Source: Brevibacillus_D fluminis_A (GTDB lineage Bacteria; Bacillota; Bacilli; Brevibacillales; Brevibacillaceae). Taken from it: DNA of 64,000 nucleotides. This document shows positions 33,936 through 42,963 of this stretch, piece after piece. The notes under the pieces are model-generated. The model saw only the letters and a program-made list of their open reading frames with translations, was not told the DNA's origin and made no database searches. Position 1 is the stretch's first letter. Each line of letters opens with the position of its first letter. The stretch spans positions 2,412,001-2,476,000 of the forward strand of contig NZ_CM125436.1 of NCBI RefSeq assembly GCF_052072235.1, written 5' to 3'. The position numbers and the translations under genes were made by a program.

Positions 33936-35360
33936 TCAGGATGGCATGGACGCCGGAACAACCAGTTCACCTCTGTTGCAGAGTTGAACAAAAGCAAAGA
34001 CGCATTCGGGATCAAAGTGGGTGCCGCTGCCCTCAACGATCACTTGCAGCGCGCGTTCCTGAGACCATGGCTCGCGATAGGATCGTTGCGAGGTCAACGC
34101 ATCGTACACGTCCGCAATGGCAAGAATTCTGGCGAGCAGTGAGATTTCTGTGCCTTTCAGCTTGTCCGGATACCCCGTCCCGTCCCATTTTTCGTGATGG
34201 TGCCGGATGACGGACAGCTCTTCGCTCATGAAGCCAATATATTTGCACATCTCGTAAGCGATTACAGGATGTTGCTCGATCACTTTTCTCTCGTCCTGAT
34301 CCAGCTTTCCCGGTTTATTCAGAATCTCGGTAGGAATCTGTATTTTCCCTACATCGTGAATGAGACCGCCCCGAACCAGGGCTCGCAATTGTTCGGCGTT
34401 CAGGTTCATGGCCTGGGCCAGTTGCAAACCGTACATGGCTACACGGTAATTGTGACCGGCCGTATAGGCATCTTTGGTTTCCGTGGCGGCAATCAGATTA
34501 TGCATGCTGCGGGAGATGCGAATGCGGAGGTGATCCAAAGAGGGATACCCGTTCACCTGATGAAATGGTTGCGTTACAGACAGGTTCGATCGATACTGCG
34601 CGATAATACCGTACAACAGCATCAAGGCCGACGCTGCGAGGACTACATGATACAGCCACCAGGCCAACGTCCACATCATGGTTGTGACCATGACGCATTC
34701 TGTGATGGAAAGCAGAACGGAACCAAATACGATCGCCGCATGCAAAGGAAATTTGACTAACCGAAATTGCTGAAAGTATCGCTTTGCGGCCCAAAGATAC
34801 AGGAAGACCGTGAGAAACGCCAGGAGATAATTCAATGGCGCAAAATCGATGGGAATGAAGTTGGACAAGTCGGGATCAAGAAGAGCTGCGCTATTCGTCA
34901 GGATGATCACGATTACCCAACCAACGACAATCCTTCTCCGATGCTTCGACACGATGCGGATCAAAGCGTGGTCTGATGAGAGGGACGAGAGAAAAATCCA
35001 GACTGCGCACGTCGTCATCGCGATTTGTGAGGAAACACCCGCCAAGTGGCATTGATCAGCAATAATGAACCCGGGGGTCGAAAGGGCGTGAATGAGAAAA
35101 AAACCGTTAAGCGATAAGAGCGCCAATGCCAGCATGAGCACATTCATATCCCGAAGGCGAATCCCCGTCCAGCCAACGGCAACGGCACTGATGGCCAAGG
35201 CAAGAAGTGTTGGCGAAATCACATAAAAGTGAAAGCGGGGGAGATCCCACATGGTGCTGTGTCCATGAAACGTTTCCAGATACGCATACCCGAGAAGAAG
35301 AACGATAGTGGTAATTGACATGGTGATGAATAAAGAGCGAGGTGAACGTGGCATCATCAT
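33936..35360 (-). CDS. Membrane HD-GYP domain protein (probable c-di-GMP phosphodiesterase)
   Basis: 474 residues from the ATG at 35360, with GGAAAGTGGGA upstream; a longer frame to 35549 has no start signal. Seven to eight N-terminal membrane segments (about 10-250) form a sensor part. The HD-GYP domain follows: TKDAYTAGHNYRVAMYGLQL, GGLIHDVGKIQIPTEILNKP (HD), HHHEKWDGTGYPDKLKG (the GYP loop), ILAIADVYDALTSQRSYREP. Metal and GYP residues are intact, so c-di-GMP hydrolysis is expected. Monocistronic. Confidence 0.92.
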   Translation of the reverse strand: MMMPRSPRSLFITMSITTIVLLLGYAYLETFHGHSTMWDLPRFHFYVISPTLLALAISAVAVGWTGIRLRDMNVLMLALALLSLNGFFLIHALSTPGFIIADQCHLAGVSSQIAMTTCAVWIFLSSLSSDHALIRIVSKHRRRIVVGWVIVIILTNSAALLDPDLSNFIPIDFAPLNYLLAFLTVFLYLWAAKRYFQQFRLVKFPLHAAIVFGSVLLSITECVMVTTMMWTLAWWLYHVVLAASALMLLYGIIAQYRSNLSVTQPFHQVNGYPSLDHLRIRISRSMHNLIAATETKDAYTAGHNYRVAMYGLQLAQAMNLNAEQLRALVRGGLIHDVGKIQIPTEILNKPGKLDQDERKVIEQHPVIAYEMCKYIGFMSEELSVIRHHHEKWDGTGYPDKLKGTEISLLARILAIADVYDALTSQRSYREPWSQERALQVIVEGSGTHFDPECVFAFVQLCNRGELVVPASMPS

Positions 35361-35704
35361 TCCCACTTTCCAATGTAAGCTAACTTTCTGGCAATAAGTG
35401 CAGGATTCGACAGCAAAAGTGTCAAATCCTGCTCGCATTCGTTCAACCATATCGGCCATATCAGGCTCTTGCTGCCCATTGTGCAAATAGCCCCCTGTAT
35501 GCTTCTTCTTGCTTGATTCAGATCCAGCATGCCCCCCGTGCACATCCATTCTTACGGTTGTTTCGTCGCCGTTACTCTTTGCTGCTTCCGCAATGCCCTG
35601 AACATGGAAACGGTGTTCTCGTCACAACTGGAAACGTTTCCTTCAATTTTCGCAGGAGTGGGAATATACGCAACATTTCAATAGATGTAACAGGAGTTCA
35701 AAAG

Positions 35705-35733
35705 TTTACTGAGAATATGTAGGACTATATTCT
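35705..35733 (+). promoter_or_regulatory. Possible promoter of the sensor kinase gene
   Basis: TTTACT (35705-35710), 17 bases, TATTCT (35728-35733), 20 bases before the start codon. Moderate match only. Confidence 0.35.
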
Positions 35734-35752
35734 CTTATACTGGGGGCAGTTT

Positions 35753-37462
35753 ATGAAGATAAAGGCATACTTCGTACCATTGCTTGTTCTGCTCGCATAT
35801 GTTGCTTCCATTCATTCCGTCAGCTTTTTTATTTCATCCGTAGATGGAGTAAAGAACAAGGCAATCGCGTATGTCATCGAATTTCTGGTCATGCTTTTCG
35901 TCACAGTTTTGGCTATCGGGCTGATCGGGTGGGGGAAAAAAAGATACCCCCGCTTTTTCGAAAATCAAACGTCCGCCTGTCCGCTTATGAGCGCGGAGCA
36001 GTCACTGGCTTACCTGAAGACGAAGGCTGTGCTGGAAGTGACGAAGGAAGACTATACCAATATCTTGCGCCAGCAGCAAGGGATGACGTTCAAGTTCGTG
36101 AAAGTGGACGGGAGGTTCATTCATACGCTCTGTGACGGCAGATTGCTGCATAAGCTGGGGCTGACTCCGGAAGCAGTCGTGGGAAAAGAGCTGCGCGATT
36201 TTTATCCCGAGGACATGGCGAAAAAGAAAGAAACGTATTACCAGCGCGCATGGGACGGCGAAGAGGATGTCGTCTATGAAGGCTGCTCCAACGATGTCGT
36301 CTATTTGGCCACGCTGCGCCCGGTCATCAAAAACGGCGAGGTCGTGGAAGTCATTTCGTCGTGCGTCGATATCACCATGTTAAAAAAGACGATGCAGGCG
36401 TTAAACGAGAGTGAAGAACGGTTTCGCCAAATCGCGGAGCATATCGAGGAAGTGTTCTGGATCGTAGACCCGGCCACAAAAAAGTTTCTCTACTTGAGTC
36501 CTGCCTATGAGCGGGTATGGGGGTTTTCCCGCGAAGAGTTTTTTCGCGATCCGGCCCAAATGTTCAAGGTGATCCACCCTGAAGACCGCGAACGCATCAT
36601 CCGGGCGCAGGATGATATGCAGACCGGCTACTTCGACCATGAATACCGGATCATCCGGACAGATGGCACAGTTCGCTGGATCAAGGACCGCGGGTATCCT
36701 GTCTATGTGGATGGCGTCTTGCACCGCATTGTGGGCATCGCCGAGGACATCACCAATTTGCGCCTGAACGAAGAGCTTTTGATCAAGTCCGAAAAACTCG
36801 CGGTCTTGGGGGAATTGGCAGCGGGGATTGCCCATGAGATCCGCAATCCGCTTACCTCCCTTCGCGGCTTCGTGCAGCTCATGCAAAAGCAGCAGGGACG
36901 GGAAAATCGCATTTACACGGACATCATGCTGTCGGAAATCAATCGGATCAACGCGATTGTAGGCGAGTTTTTGGTCTTGGCCAAGCCCACTGTCGCAAGC
37001 TTTGTCAGCAAAGACATTCACGGCATTTTGCAGCAGATCGTTCTGCTGCTGGAGCCGGATTGCCTGCTTCACAATATCACCGTCAAGCATGCGCTTGAAA
37101 CGGAAGGCATGCTGGTCATGTGCGAGGAAAACAGCCTGAAGCAAGTGTTCATTAACATCATGAAAAACGCCATCGATTCCATGCCGCAGGGAGGAGAAAT
37201 CCGGATTGAGTCGCGGGAGTGGGAGGACGGGGTGCTGCAGATTACCATCAGCGACAACGGATGCGGCATTTCGGAAGAGAGACTGCGTTATATTGGCGAG
37301 CCGTTTTATACCACGAAGGAAAAAGGAACAGGGCTTGGACTTATGGTCAGTTATAAAATTATCCAAAACCATCAAGGGCGGATCGAAATCAAAAGCGAGG
37401 TAGGAAAAGGGACCGCGGTCGCGATCTTTTTGCCATTACAGCGCGTTCAGGTGTTCGCCTGA
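35753..37462 (+). CDS. PAS-domain sensor histidine kinase (sporulation-kinase type)
   Basis: 569 residues. Two membrane helices (about 5-25, 38-60), then two PAS domains (about 105-210 and 222-340, the second with a clear PAC tail RIVGIAEDITNLRLNEE), HisKA with the phosphorylated histidine in AAGIAHEIRNPLTSLRG (His361), and an HATPase domain with NAIDSMP, DNGCGI and EKGTGLGL boxes. No response regulator is adjacent, as for orphan kinases that feed the Spo0 phosphorelay (KinA-KinE); that role is inference. The ribosome binding site (GGGGGCAG) is modest. Confidence 0.92.
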   Translation: MKIKAYFVPLLVLLAYVASIHSVSFFISSVDGVKNKAIAYVIEFLVMLFVTVLAIGLIGWGKKRYPRFFENQTSACPLMSAEQSLAYLKTKAVLEVTKEDYTNILRQQQGMTFKFVKVDGRFIHTLCDGRLLHKLGLTPEAVVGKELRDFYPEDMAKKKETYYQRAWDGEEDVVYEGCSNDVVYLATLRPVIKNGEVVEVISSCVDITMLKKTMQALNESEERFRQIAEHIEEVFWIVDPATKKFLYLSPAYERVWGFSREEFFRDPAQMFKVIHPEDRERIIRAQDDMQTGYFDHEYRIIRTDGTVRWIKDRGYPVYVDGVLHRIVGIAEDITNLRLNEELLIKSEKLAVLGELAAGIAHEIRNPLTSLRGFVQLMQKQQGRENRIYTDIMLSEINRINAIVGEFLVLAKPTVASFVSKDIHGILQQIVLLLEPDCLLHNITVKHALETEGMLVMCEENSLKQVFINIMKNAIDSMPQGGEIRIESREWEDGVLQITISDNGCGISEERLRYIGEPFYTTKEKGTGLGLMVSYKIIQNHQGRIEIKSEVGKGTAVAIFLPLQRVQVFA

Positions 37463-37601
37463 TCAAGGAAAACAAAAAAATCCAAAAAGCAGCTGCCTGT
37501 GCATGTCCACGCCGGCGTTTGCTGTAATTTTATTCATGAGTACCATTTTTCGCGTAAGATCAGCTATAATCAAGGTATGTTTGCTAAGAAGAGGTGACGG
37601 C

Positions 37602-38159
37602 ATGGGGAACATTAAGAAAAAATACAATTTCTATCAAAGAATCGTTCGCGCTTTCCGCTTGAATTTTATCAAGCTATTCCGTTCTCCTGGCGGGGCAAAG
37701 AAAGTTTCACTCGGGTTTGCCCTCGGATTTGGTTTAGAGATGATTGTGATCTCGACCGCGTCCCTGATTTACGTGTTATTTTATCCGATCGTCCGCCTAT
37801 GCCGCGGCTCGCTTCCCGCTGCCATTATCGGGAACGTGATCGGCAAGCTGACGTTTTTGCCAGTTCTCTTGTTACCCGTTGCCCACAGGCTGGGCAGATT
37901 CATTTACCCTGTCCAAATCGAAGGAGTCCGAATGCCCCACCACGCGTTCAAAGCGCTGTTGTCCGGAAATTTTCAGGTCATTCAAGATATTCTTTATGGA
38001 GGGCTCCACGTGTTAATCGGCATGTCGGTCATTGGCGCGGTGTTGGGGTTTGTGTCCTATTTTGTGATTTACAAGCTGTATGAAAAGCGCAGAGAGCATC
38101 GTCTCCTCAAGAGACAGCAACGAAAGAAAGCGATCAATCTCGAAATTTCTCGCGTATAG
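37602..38159 (+). CDS. DUF2062 membrane protein
   Basis: 185 residues from the ATG at 37602, with AAGAGGTG upstream. Basic N-terminus, then the DUF2062 core: GGAKKVSLGFALGFGLEMIV, PIVRLCRGSLPAAIIGNVIG and a final membrane helix before a strongly basic tail (YEKRREHRLLKRQQRKKA). Function unknown; the family is often near glycosyltransferases, not here. A TATAAT at 37565-37570 may be its -10. Confidence 0.88.
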   Translation: MGNIKKKYNFYQRIVRAFRLNFIKLFRSPGGAKKVSLGFALGFGLEMIVISTASLIYVLFYPIVRLCRGSLPAAIIGNVIGKLTFLPVLLLPVAHRLGRFIYPVQIEGVRMPHHAFKALLSGNFQVIQDILYGGLHVLIGMSVIGAVLGFVSYFVIYKLYEKRREHRLLKRQQRKKAINLEISRV

Positions 38160-38169
38160 CGATCACACG

Positions 38170-38208
38170 AAGCCCCAAACGAGTTCTTGTTCTCGTTGGG
38201 GCTTTTGA
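38170..38208 (+). terminator. Terminator after the DUF2062 gene
   Basis: Stem AAGCCCCAAACGAG / CTCGTTGGGGCTT followed by TTGATTT. The CCCCAAACGAG arm recurs in the toxin cassettes downstream. Confidence 0.8.
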
Positions 38209-38289
38209 TTTGCTCGCGATCAATCAGGTGAATCAATAAATTCAGCTTCGAAGGGGAAGAATAGGGGGACTTTATAACGAACGGTAACG

Positions 38290-39780
38290 ATGATGTTTGT
38301 GCAGATGTGCTTTATTGCATCGGCAAGTTCAACGCTAGTTTCGTGCCAGGGGCATAAAAATCTGGAGGTTTCGTATCAGTATGATCCATTCGGGCGAAAA
38401 ATTCGTCAAACCTACCCGGATGGCAGTGAGGCAACCTATGTATACGATACATTGGGGCGCGAAACGGAAGAAAGCTATTCCAATCAAGGCGAAACCCGAA
38501 CCGTGCGTTTTCTCTACACAGATGGAGATCGACGGGTAACCAAAATAATGCCGGATGGTTTACAGGAAGCCACCGTGTATACCCCGTATGGCGACATCGA
38601 ATATCAAGAGCAACATGCGGCAGATGGTTCAGGAACCAGGGCTCTCGTGTACAACGTATATGGGACAGATGGAAGGCAGGTAACAGCAAGTTACCCGTTT
38701 GCGCGTGTCGACCACCAAATTACGTATCGATACAATGAAGATGGGTCGCTTACGGAAATGAGTGACCCTGTCGGGACGACAGAATACGCACGAGCAAACG
38801 CGATGCAAGATGGACAAGCCTTTTTACCTGTGCAGGCGATACAGACAATTTCCCCGAACGGAAAAGAAACGACCGCGTTCGGAAATCGGTATGGGGAAGC
38901 GGAAAAAGAGACGAATCAGACAGAAGACGGTTCCCAAAAGCTCAATGTGGCATATGAGCAAGATGCGTTTGGACAGCTCATTCGAAAAGACGTAACGGAT
39001 CAAACGGGTGAGAAAAGGACTTGGGATTACCGGTACAGTCCGGATGGACAGCTGTTGTATTTCCACGATCCTGAGAACAATGTCTACCAATATGGCTACG
39101 ATGCACTCGGCAACCTGATTACTGTCACCGAGAACGGGACAGTAACGACACAGAACCATTACAACGGTCTATCGTGGAAGTTGAGTGAAAAAGATGTCCC
39201 GTCCGGAAAAACAGAGACATACAATTATGACGCTACAGGGAAAGTCACTCTGTATAAAGACAACGCTGGGAACAGTCATGAATCGGGATATACCCCATTC
39301 CATGATTTGGCCACGTATACAACGCGCAACAGTGCAGGAACGATCGTCAATAAGGAAACCAAAACGTATGTTCCAAATACGTCACTGTTGGCAAACGATG
39401 CAAACAGTAATGGTGCAGACACGTCTTATACCAGCCCGAATCGCCGGGAGATTTCGTATAGCTATGATCCGTATCAGCGACTGAAAGAATTTACGGCTTT
39501 TGGACGCTCGTACGAAGTGAATCAGAATGACGCAGATGATCTCATGGATGAATTGGTATACCCAGATGGTTCGAGGGTTACGTATGCGTACGATACGGCA
39601 GATCGGTTGAAAGAAGTGCGCAGCTCACTTACTGGTACCGTGACCTACGATTATACCATCGGGAATGATGGACAAACCGATTCGGTTACCTATCCGAATG
39701 GATACGTACAAGAGCAGCATCAGAACAGTTTCGGCCAGGTTGACAACCTGGCGCATAAGAAAGATGGTGTTTCGGTTTGA
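38290..39780 (+). CDS. RHS/YD-repeat protein, upstream fragment (5'-truncated, ends at in-frame TGA)
   Basis: 496 codons of YD/RHS repeats (for example YQYDPFGRKIRQTYPDGSEA, TYVYDTLGRETEESYSNQGE, YQYGYDALGNLITVTENG). Secreted WapA-type proteins have a signal peptide and long N-terminal domains; here the frame starts in mid-repeat after about 20 unrelated residues, so the 5' part is lost. The frame ends at TGA 39778-39780, yet the same frame continues with RHS sequence, so one codon (probably a TGG) has become a stop. Likely a pseudogene or silent fragment. Composition is AT-richer than its left neighbours. Confidence 0.8.
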   Translation: MMFVQMCFIASASSTLVSCQGHKNLEVSYQYDPFGRKIRQTYPDGSEATYVYDTLGRETEESYSNQGETRTVRFLYTDGDRRVTKIMPDGLQEATVYTPYGDIEYQEQHAADGSGTRALVYNVYGTDGRQVTASYPFARVDHQITYRYNEDGSLTEMSDPVGTTEYARANAMQDGQAFLPVQAIQTISPNGKETTAFGNRYGEAEKETNQTEDGSQKLNVAYEQDAFGQLIRKDVTDQTGEKRTWDYRYSPDGQLLYFHDPENNVYQYGYDALGNLITVTENGTVTTQNHYNGLSWKLSEKDVPSGKTETYNYDATGKVTLYKDNAGNSHESGYTPFHDLATYTTRNSAGTIVNKETKTYVPNTSLLANDANSNGADTSYTSPNRREISYSYDPYQRLKEFTAFGRSYEVNQNDADDLMDELVYPDGSRVTYAYDTADRLKEVRSSLTGTVTYDYTIGNDGQTDSVTYPNGYVQEQHQNSFGQVDNLAHKKDGVSV

Positions 39781-39810
39781 AACCAAACGAGCCAATATTC
39801 GTTTGGGAAT

Positions 39811-41166
39811 ATGACAGAAGTCGACCAAAATGGGACATTGTTGCATTATCGCTACGATAAGATTGACCGATTGATAGAGGAAGGAACTCCTACCGGAACG
39901 AAAAACTATACGTATGATCCGAGAGGGAACCGGAAGACATTGACGGGGAACGTACCGGCAATTACGGATGCAAATTTAACTTATGACGGTCGTAATCGTC
40001 TGCAATCGTTCTCGAATAAGGCTGGTGATTCCGCATCGTATAAGTATTTTGGTGACGGATTGCTGGCAACCAAGCTGGAGAACGGAAAAGAAACGAATTA
40101 TGTGTACCTGAACGGAAAAGTCATTGAAGAAATTGATGAGAATGGGACGGTGAAAGCCCGCAATATTTGGGGGAACCAGCTCATTCTTAGAAAAGATTAT
40201 GCTTCCCAAAATGCAGGTTACTATCTCTTTAACAGCCATGGCGATGTTGTTTCCATTGTGAACGAGAAAGGCGCAGCATTGAACACATATGCGTATGATG
40301 CGTGGGGGAACATACTTTCTAAGACAGAGGGGATGTCGAATCCGTTTACCTATTCTGGAGAGGTGTATGATGCAAAGACGGGATTGTATTATCTGCGGGC
40401 GAGATATTATGATCCGAGTGTAGGGCGCTTTATTTCGGAGGATACGTATAAGGGGCAAGTGGATAATCCGTTGAGTTTGAATCGGTATGCGTATGTGGAG
40501 AATAATCCGTTGAAGTTTATAGACCCAACAGGGCATTGGAGTACGGGTGTTACTGCTAACTGGACAATTAATGAAATGAAGTGGCAGTATGACAAGGCTA
40601 AAACTGATTCTGACAGAAAATATTGGGCTAATCAGGCGGAATCACTTCGTGACAGATTGAGAGCCGCAGGTTATGCTGAATCGGATATTATGCAAGGTTC
40701 TGACTACATGATACCAGAAGATGTAGTAAATAAGATTGCTTGGGATGTCACAATCAAAAAAATTGAAAGTGACCCATACGGCTTCGGTTTATTCGTTCAT
40801 TCAGCAGATGCTATTCAATACGCTCCTCTAGGTGGTGCTTTTGCAGGGAGTCTCAAAATTGTTAGGACAGCCACATCAGTAATAAAAAACGATAAGCGTC
40901 TTGTGAGGGCAGCTATGGAAATGGGTAAAGACCCACGAGTCCAATCTGAGGCAGATAATTTAGTTAAGAGTTTTCTAAGTGGAAACACAAATCCGGGTAA
41001 AGGCTCAAAATCTCTTGGTTTTGGAGGGATATATGAAATGCGTGGTGCAAACGGGGCTAGGGTATACTTTAAGAATGTTGAAAGTGGAATCGAGATTGTG
41101 GGTAAATCTAATAAGGCAAATCAGGCTGATGTTATTAAAGTACTGAGAGACCTTTACGGCAAATAA
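39811..41166 (+). CDS. RHS core end plus C-terminal toxin tip 1 (same frame as the fragment upstream)
   Basis: 451 codons, in phase with the upstream fragment and separated from it only by the TGA at 39778. Residues 1-240 are YD repeats closing with the RHS core end: ARYYDPSVGRFISEDTYKGQ, then NPLSLNRYAYVENNPLKFID, then PTGH. After that the sequence turns variable and AT-rich: a polymorphic tip of about 210 residues ending in KSLGFGGIYEMRGANGARVY followed by EIVGKSNKANQADVIKVLRD. That ending resembles RelE/HigB-type mRNA interferases (beta-hairpin with a terminal helix); this is a weak similarity by eye. The ATG at 39811 lacks a good ribosome binding site. Confidence 0.8.
   Translation: MTEVDQNGTLLHYRYDKIDRLIEEGTPTGTKNYTYDPRGNRKTLTGNVPAITDANLTYDGRNRLQSFSNKAGDSASYKYFGDGLLATKLENGKETNYVYLNGKVIEEIDENGTVKARNIWGNQLILRKDYASQNAGYYLFNSHGDVVSIVNEKGAALNTYAYDAWGNILSKTEGMSNPFTYSGEVYDAKTGLYYLRARYYDPSVGRFISEDTYKGQVDNPLSLNRYAYVENNPLKFIDPTGHWSTGVTANWTINEMKWQYDKAKTDSDRKYWANQAESLRDRLRAAGYAESDIMQGSDYMIPEDVVNKIAWDVTIKKIESDPYGFGLFVHSADAIQYAPLGGAFAGSLKIVRTATSVIKNDKRLVRAAMEMGKDPRVQSEADNLVKSFLSGNTNPGKGSKSLGFGGIYEMRGANGARVYFKNVESGIEIVGKSNKANQADVIKVLRDLYGK
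40437..40512 (+). repeat. Cassette-junction repeat, copy 1 (attached to the RHS core)
   Basis: Encodes EDTYKGQVDNPLSLNRYAYV and the next residues ENNP, the end of the RHS core. Its first 34 bases are identical to copies 2 and 3, the remainder nearly so. Confidence 0.85.
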
Positions 41167-41185
41167 CCTAGAGGGGGAGAAGTAA

Positions 41186-41557
41186 TTGGATAATTATGTG
41201 ATAAAATATCCTCCATATTTTGATGAAATTGAGGACATTGAAAACGATAATATTGATGTTTTTATTGAAGCAGAAGATGGATTAACGTATACCTTAGTCA
41301 TAACAACTCCAAAATACTTATTTTCGTACATGGATAAAGAGGGGGTAGACTTTATTCCTGCTGCACCTCCAGAGGTCATCGTAAAGAATCTTTCAAAAGA
41401 AGTAATAGAAAAAGCAATTAAGACCTATTTAGAAGATGACGCTTATTGGTTAAAGCTATACTTTTTGGCAGGAAAAAATGAAGGATTGTTTGATGTGAAG
41501 GAAATGGACAAAATTATAGACGTAATTAAAAGTAAAAATAAAGATATTTTTGGATGA
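41186..41557 (+). CDS. Candidate immunity protein for tip 1
   Basis: 123 residues, TTG start at 41186 six bases after GGGGGAG and 19 bases after the tip-1 stop. Small, acidic and soluble (YFDEIEDIENDNIDVFIEAE), with PAAPPEVIVKNLSKEVIEKA and a helical C-terminus. I do not recognise the family. Position directly behind a toxin tip, small size, acidity and low GC are the usual signs of an immunity gene. Confidence 0.7.
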   Translation: MDNYVIKYPPYFDEIEDIENDNIDVFIEAEDGLTYTLVITTPKYLFSYMDKEGVDFIPAAPPEVIVKNLSKEVIEKAIKTYLEDDAYWLKLYFLAGKNEGLFDVKEMDKIIDVIKSKNKDIFG

Positions 41558-41563
41558 AATTTT

Positions 41564-41605
41564 ACCCCAGACGAGTAGTTAATTACTTGTTTGGGGTTAT
41601 TTTTT
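41564..41605 (+). terminator. Cassette terminator 1 (CCCCA-type stem)
   Basis: ACCCCAGACGAGT (41564-41576) pairs with ACTTGTTTGGGGT (41585-41597), followed by TATTTTTT. Same stem family as at 43340 and 44555. Confidence 0.85.
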
Positions 41606-41702
41606 GCCCTAGTAACTTGCACAGAAATAGGGGCAATTGATGTAACCCCCACCCAGTGCCGAATAAACAGCTTTATCTCCACATAAGCAACATAACCCTC
41701 GT
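41599..41702 (+). repeat. Imperfect ~100-bp repeat, copy A
   Basis: Shares TTTTTTGC-CTAGTAAC, a CACCCAGTGCCGAAT core and a closing TAACCCTCGT, in the same order and spacing, with copy B at 45561-45656. Both lie right after a cassette terminator. Confidence 0.6.
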
Positions 41703-41808
41703 AATACCTAATACAAAATGCCAGTCCTACCAGAACGGGCGGCGTAGAAAGCAAGGGTGGTAGCTTTAACGAGTTGCCACCTTACCTTTATCCATTGACC
41801 GCTTTATC

Positions 41809-42579
41809 ATGGAGGATACGTATAAGGGGCAAGTGGATAATCCGCTAAGTTTGAATCGGTATGCGTATGTTGAGAAAAATCCTTTACGTTATCGTGACCC
41901 AAGTGGACACATTAAAGACAGTTTTGGAGCAACCTTAGATATTTCAACTGACCCTAATGGAACGGCAAGAATCATCAAAGAAGCACAACAGAAATGGCAA
42001 TGGGCTCAAGGAAATATAAACAAAGCTAAATCAACGGCAGAAAGTCAAAAATGGAAAAGTTATCAATCAAGTATGCACGCTTGGGCAGAGAAACAAAGAA
42101 GTGTAGTTATGGTTTCTTCTACTCTTTATGTAAAAGGAGGAGCATCTGCATCACTTTTCGCTGGTGGAGGCTTAGAGATTGAATTAAGCGGAGATGCTCT
42201 GCAACTAATTGCTAAAGGTAATGTATCTGGCAAAATAGGCGGCTCACTTGGTTTTACTACAGGTCTTAAGATGACTAATGATTTGAACGGTAACATGAGC
42301 AGTACAACTAGCAATATTGGTGGAGGATTTGGAGAGGTTATTATTGCTGAGGGTAGCTATAAAACTGACGGCAAATACATTGAATTATCGTATGGAGGAG
42401 GAGTCGGAGCAGCCGCAGAGGTTGCCCTAATACCTATTGATGCAAACTTTGAGAGGGAAGGGAAAATTTTAATTCCAATGCCATTCAACCTTAATCGTCA
42501 AGGGGGGCTAATTCCTAAATATAACGGCTCACCTAACTACAGCGAATGGATGAATATGTTTAAAGGAAACGGATGGTAA
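41809..42579 (+). CDS. Displaced RHS C-terminal tip 2 (silent cassette)
   Basis: 256 codons. Begins with the RHS core end (EDTYKGQVDNPLSLNRYAYV, then EKNPLRYRDPSGH) with no upstream core and no ribosome binding site in front of the ATG, so it looks untranslated until recombined onto a core. After PSGH comes a new tip: a helical part (about 45-95) and a Gly/Ser-rich beta region (SASLFAGGGLEIELSGDALQ, KIGGSLGFTTGLKM, LSYGGGVGAAAEVALIPIDA). No known nuclease motif; the amphipathic beta pattern might suit a membrane-acting toxin, but this is speculation. Confidence 0.72.
   Translation: MEDTYKGQVDNPLSLNRYAYVEKNPLRYRDPSGHIKDSFGATLDISTDPNGTARIIKEAQQKWQWAQGNINKAKSTAESQKWKSYQSSMHAWAEKQRSVVMVSSTLYVKGGASASLFAGGGLEIELSGDALQLIAKGNVSGKIGGSLGFTTGLKMTNDLNGNMSSTTSNIGGGFGEVIIAEGSYKTDGKYIELSYGGGVGAAAEVALIPIDANFEREGKILIPMPFNLNRQGGLIPKYNGSPNYSEWMNMFKGNGW
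41811..41886 (+). repeat. Cassette-junction repeat, copy 2
   Basis: First 34 bases identical to copy 1 (40437) and copy 3 (43428); then a few substitutions up to the AAAATCC that encodes KNP. Confidence 0.85.
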
Positions 42580-42627
42580 TTTATTAATAGTGGAAAACTT
42601 CTAGTTTTCCACTATTTTTCTAAGGAG

Positions 42628-42963
42628 TTGAACAAGTTTGTATATCAAATTCATACGATTTGTTCCAATCAACATTATATTGCCACACGCAGTGGAAATG
42701 GCTATCCTTGTTTGGGTGACTTTTTTTCTAAGCATCACCAAGCCCTAAAGAAGGATAGTAAACGTAATACTTCTCTAGTCATAGCATTTTTTATTGATGC
42801 AATTGTCTCACTGCTGATAAACACATATTTTGTTCAAGAATATTTTCATAACTACCTACTGAGTCACCTTATTAATGAGTTAATCAGTATACCTATAGCA
42901 ATCTTCTTCCTGTTGATTTTTAGAAAAGCTGGCTTGTTCGAGAATGAGAAAGGTGCTGAATAG
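42628..42963 (+). CDS. Small membrane protein of cassette 2, probably frameshifted
   Basis: The open frame gives 111 codons with two membrane helices (about 48-66 and 79-100), but its TTG start directly abuts AAGGAG and its first 35 residues look non-native. In the next frame a TTG at 42638, correctly spaced from AAGGAG, encodes MYIKFIRFVPINIILPHAVE-MAILVWVTFF, a good membrane start, up to a run of seven T (42721-42727). One more T would join this start to the two-helix part (about 108 residues). A candidate immunity or accessory protein for tip 2; the intact form is inferred. Confidence 0.55.
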   Translation: MNKFVYQIHTICSNQHYIATRSGNGYPCLGDFFSKHHQALKKDSKRNTSLVIAFFIDAIVSLLINTYFVQEYFHNYLLSHLINELISIPIAIFFLLIFRKAGLFENEKGAE

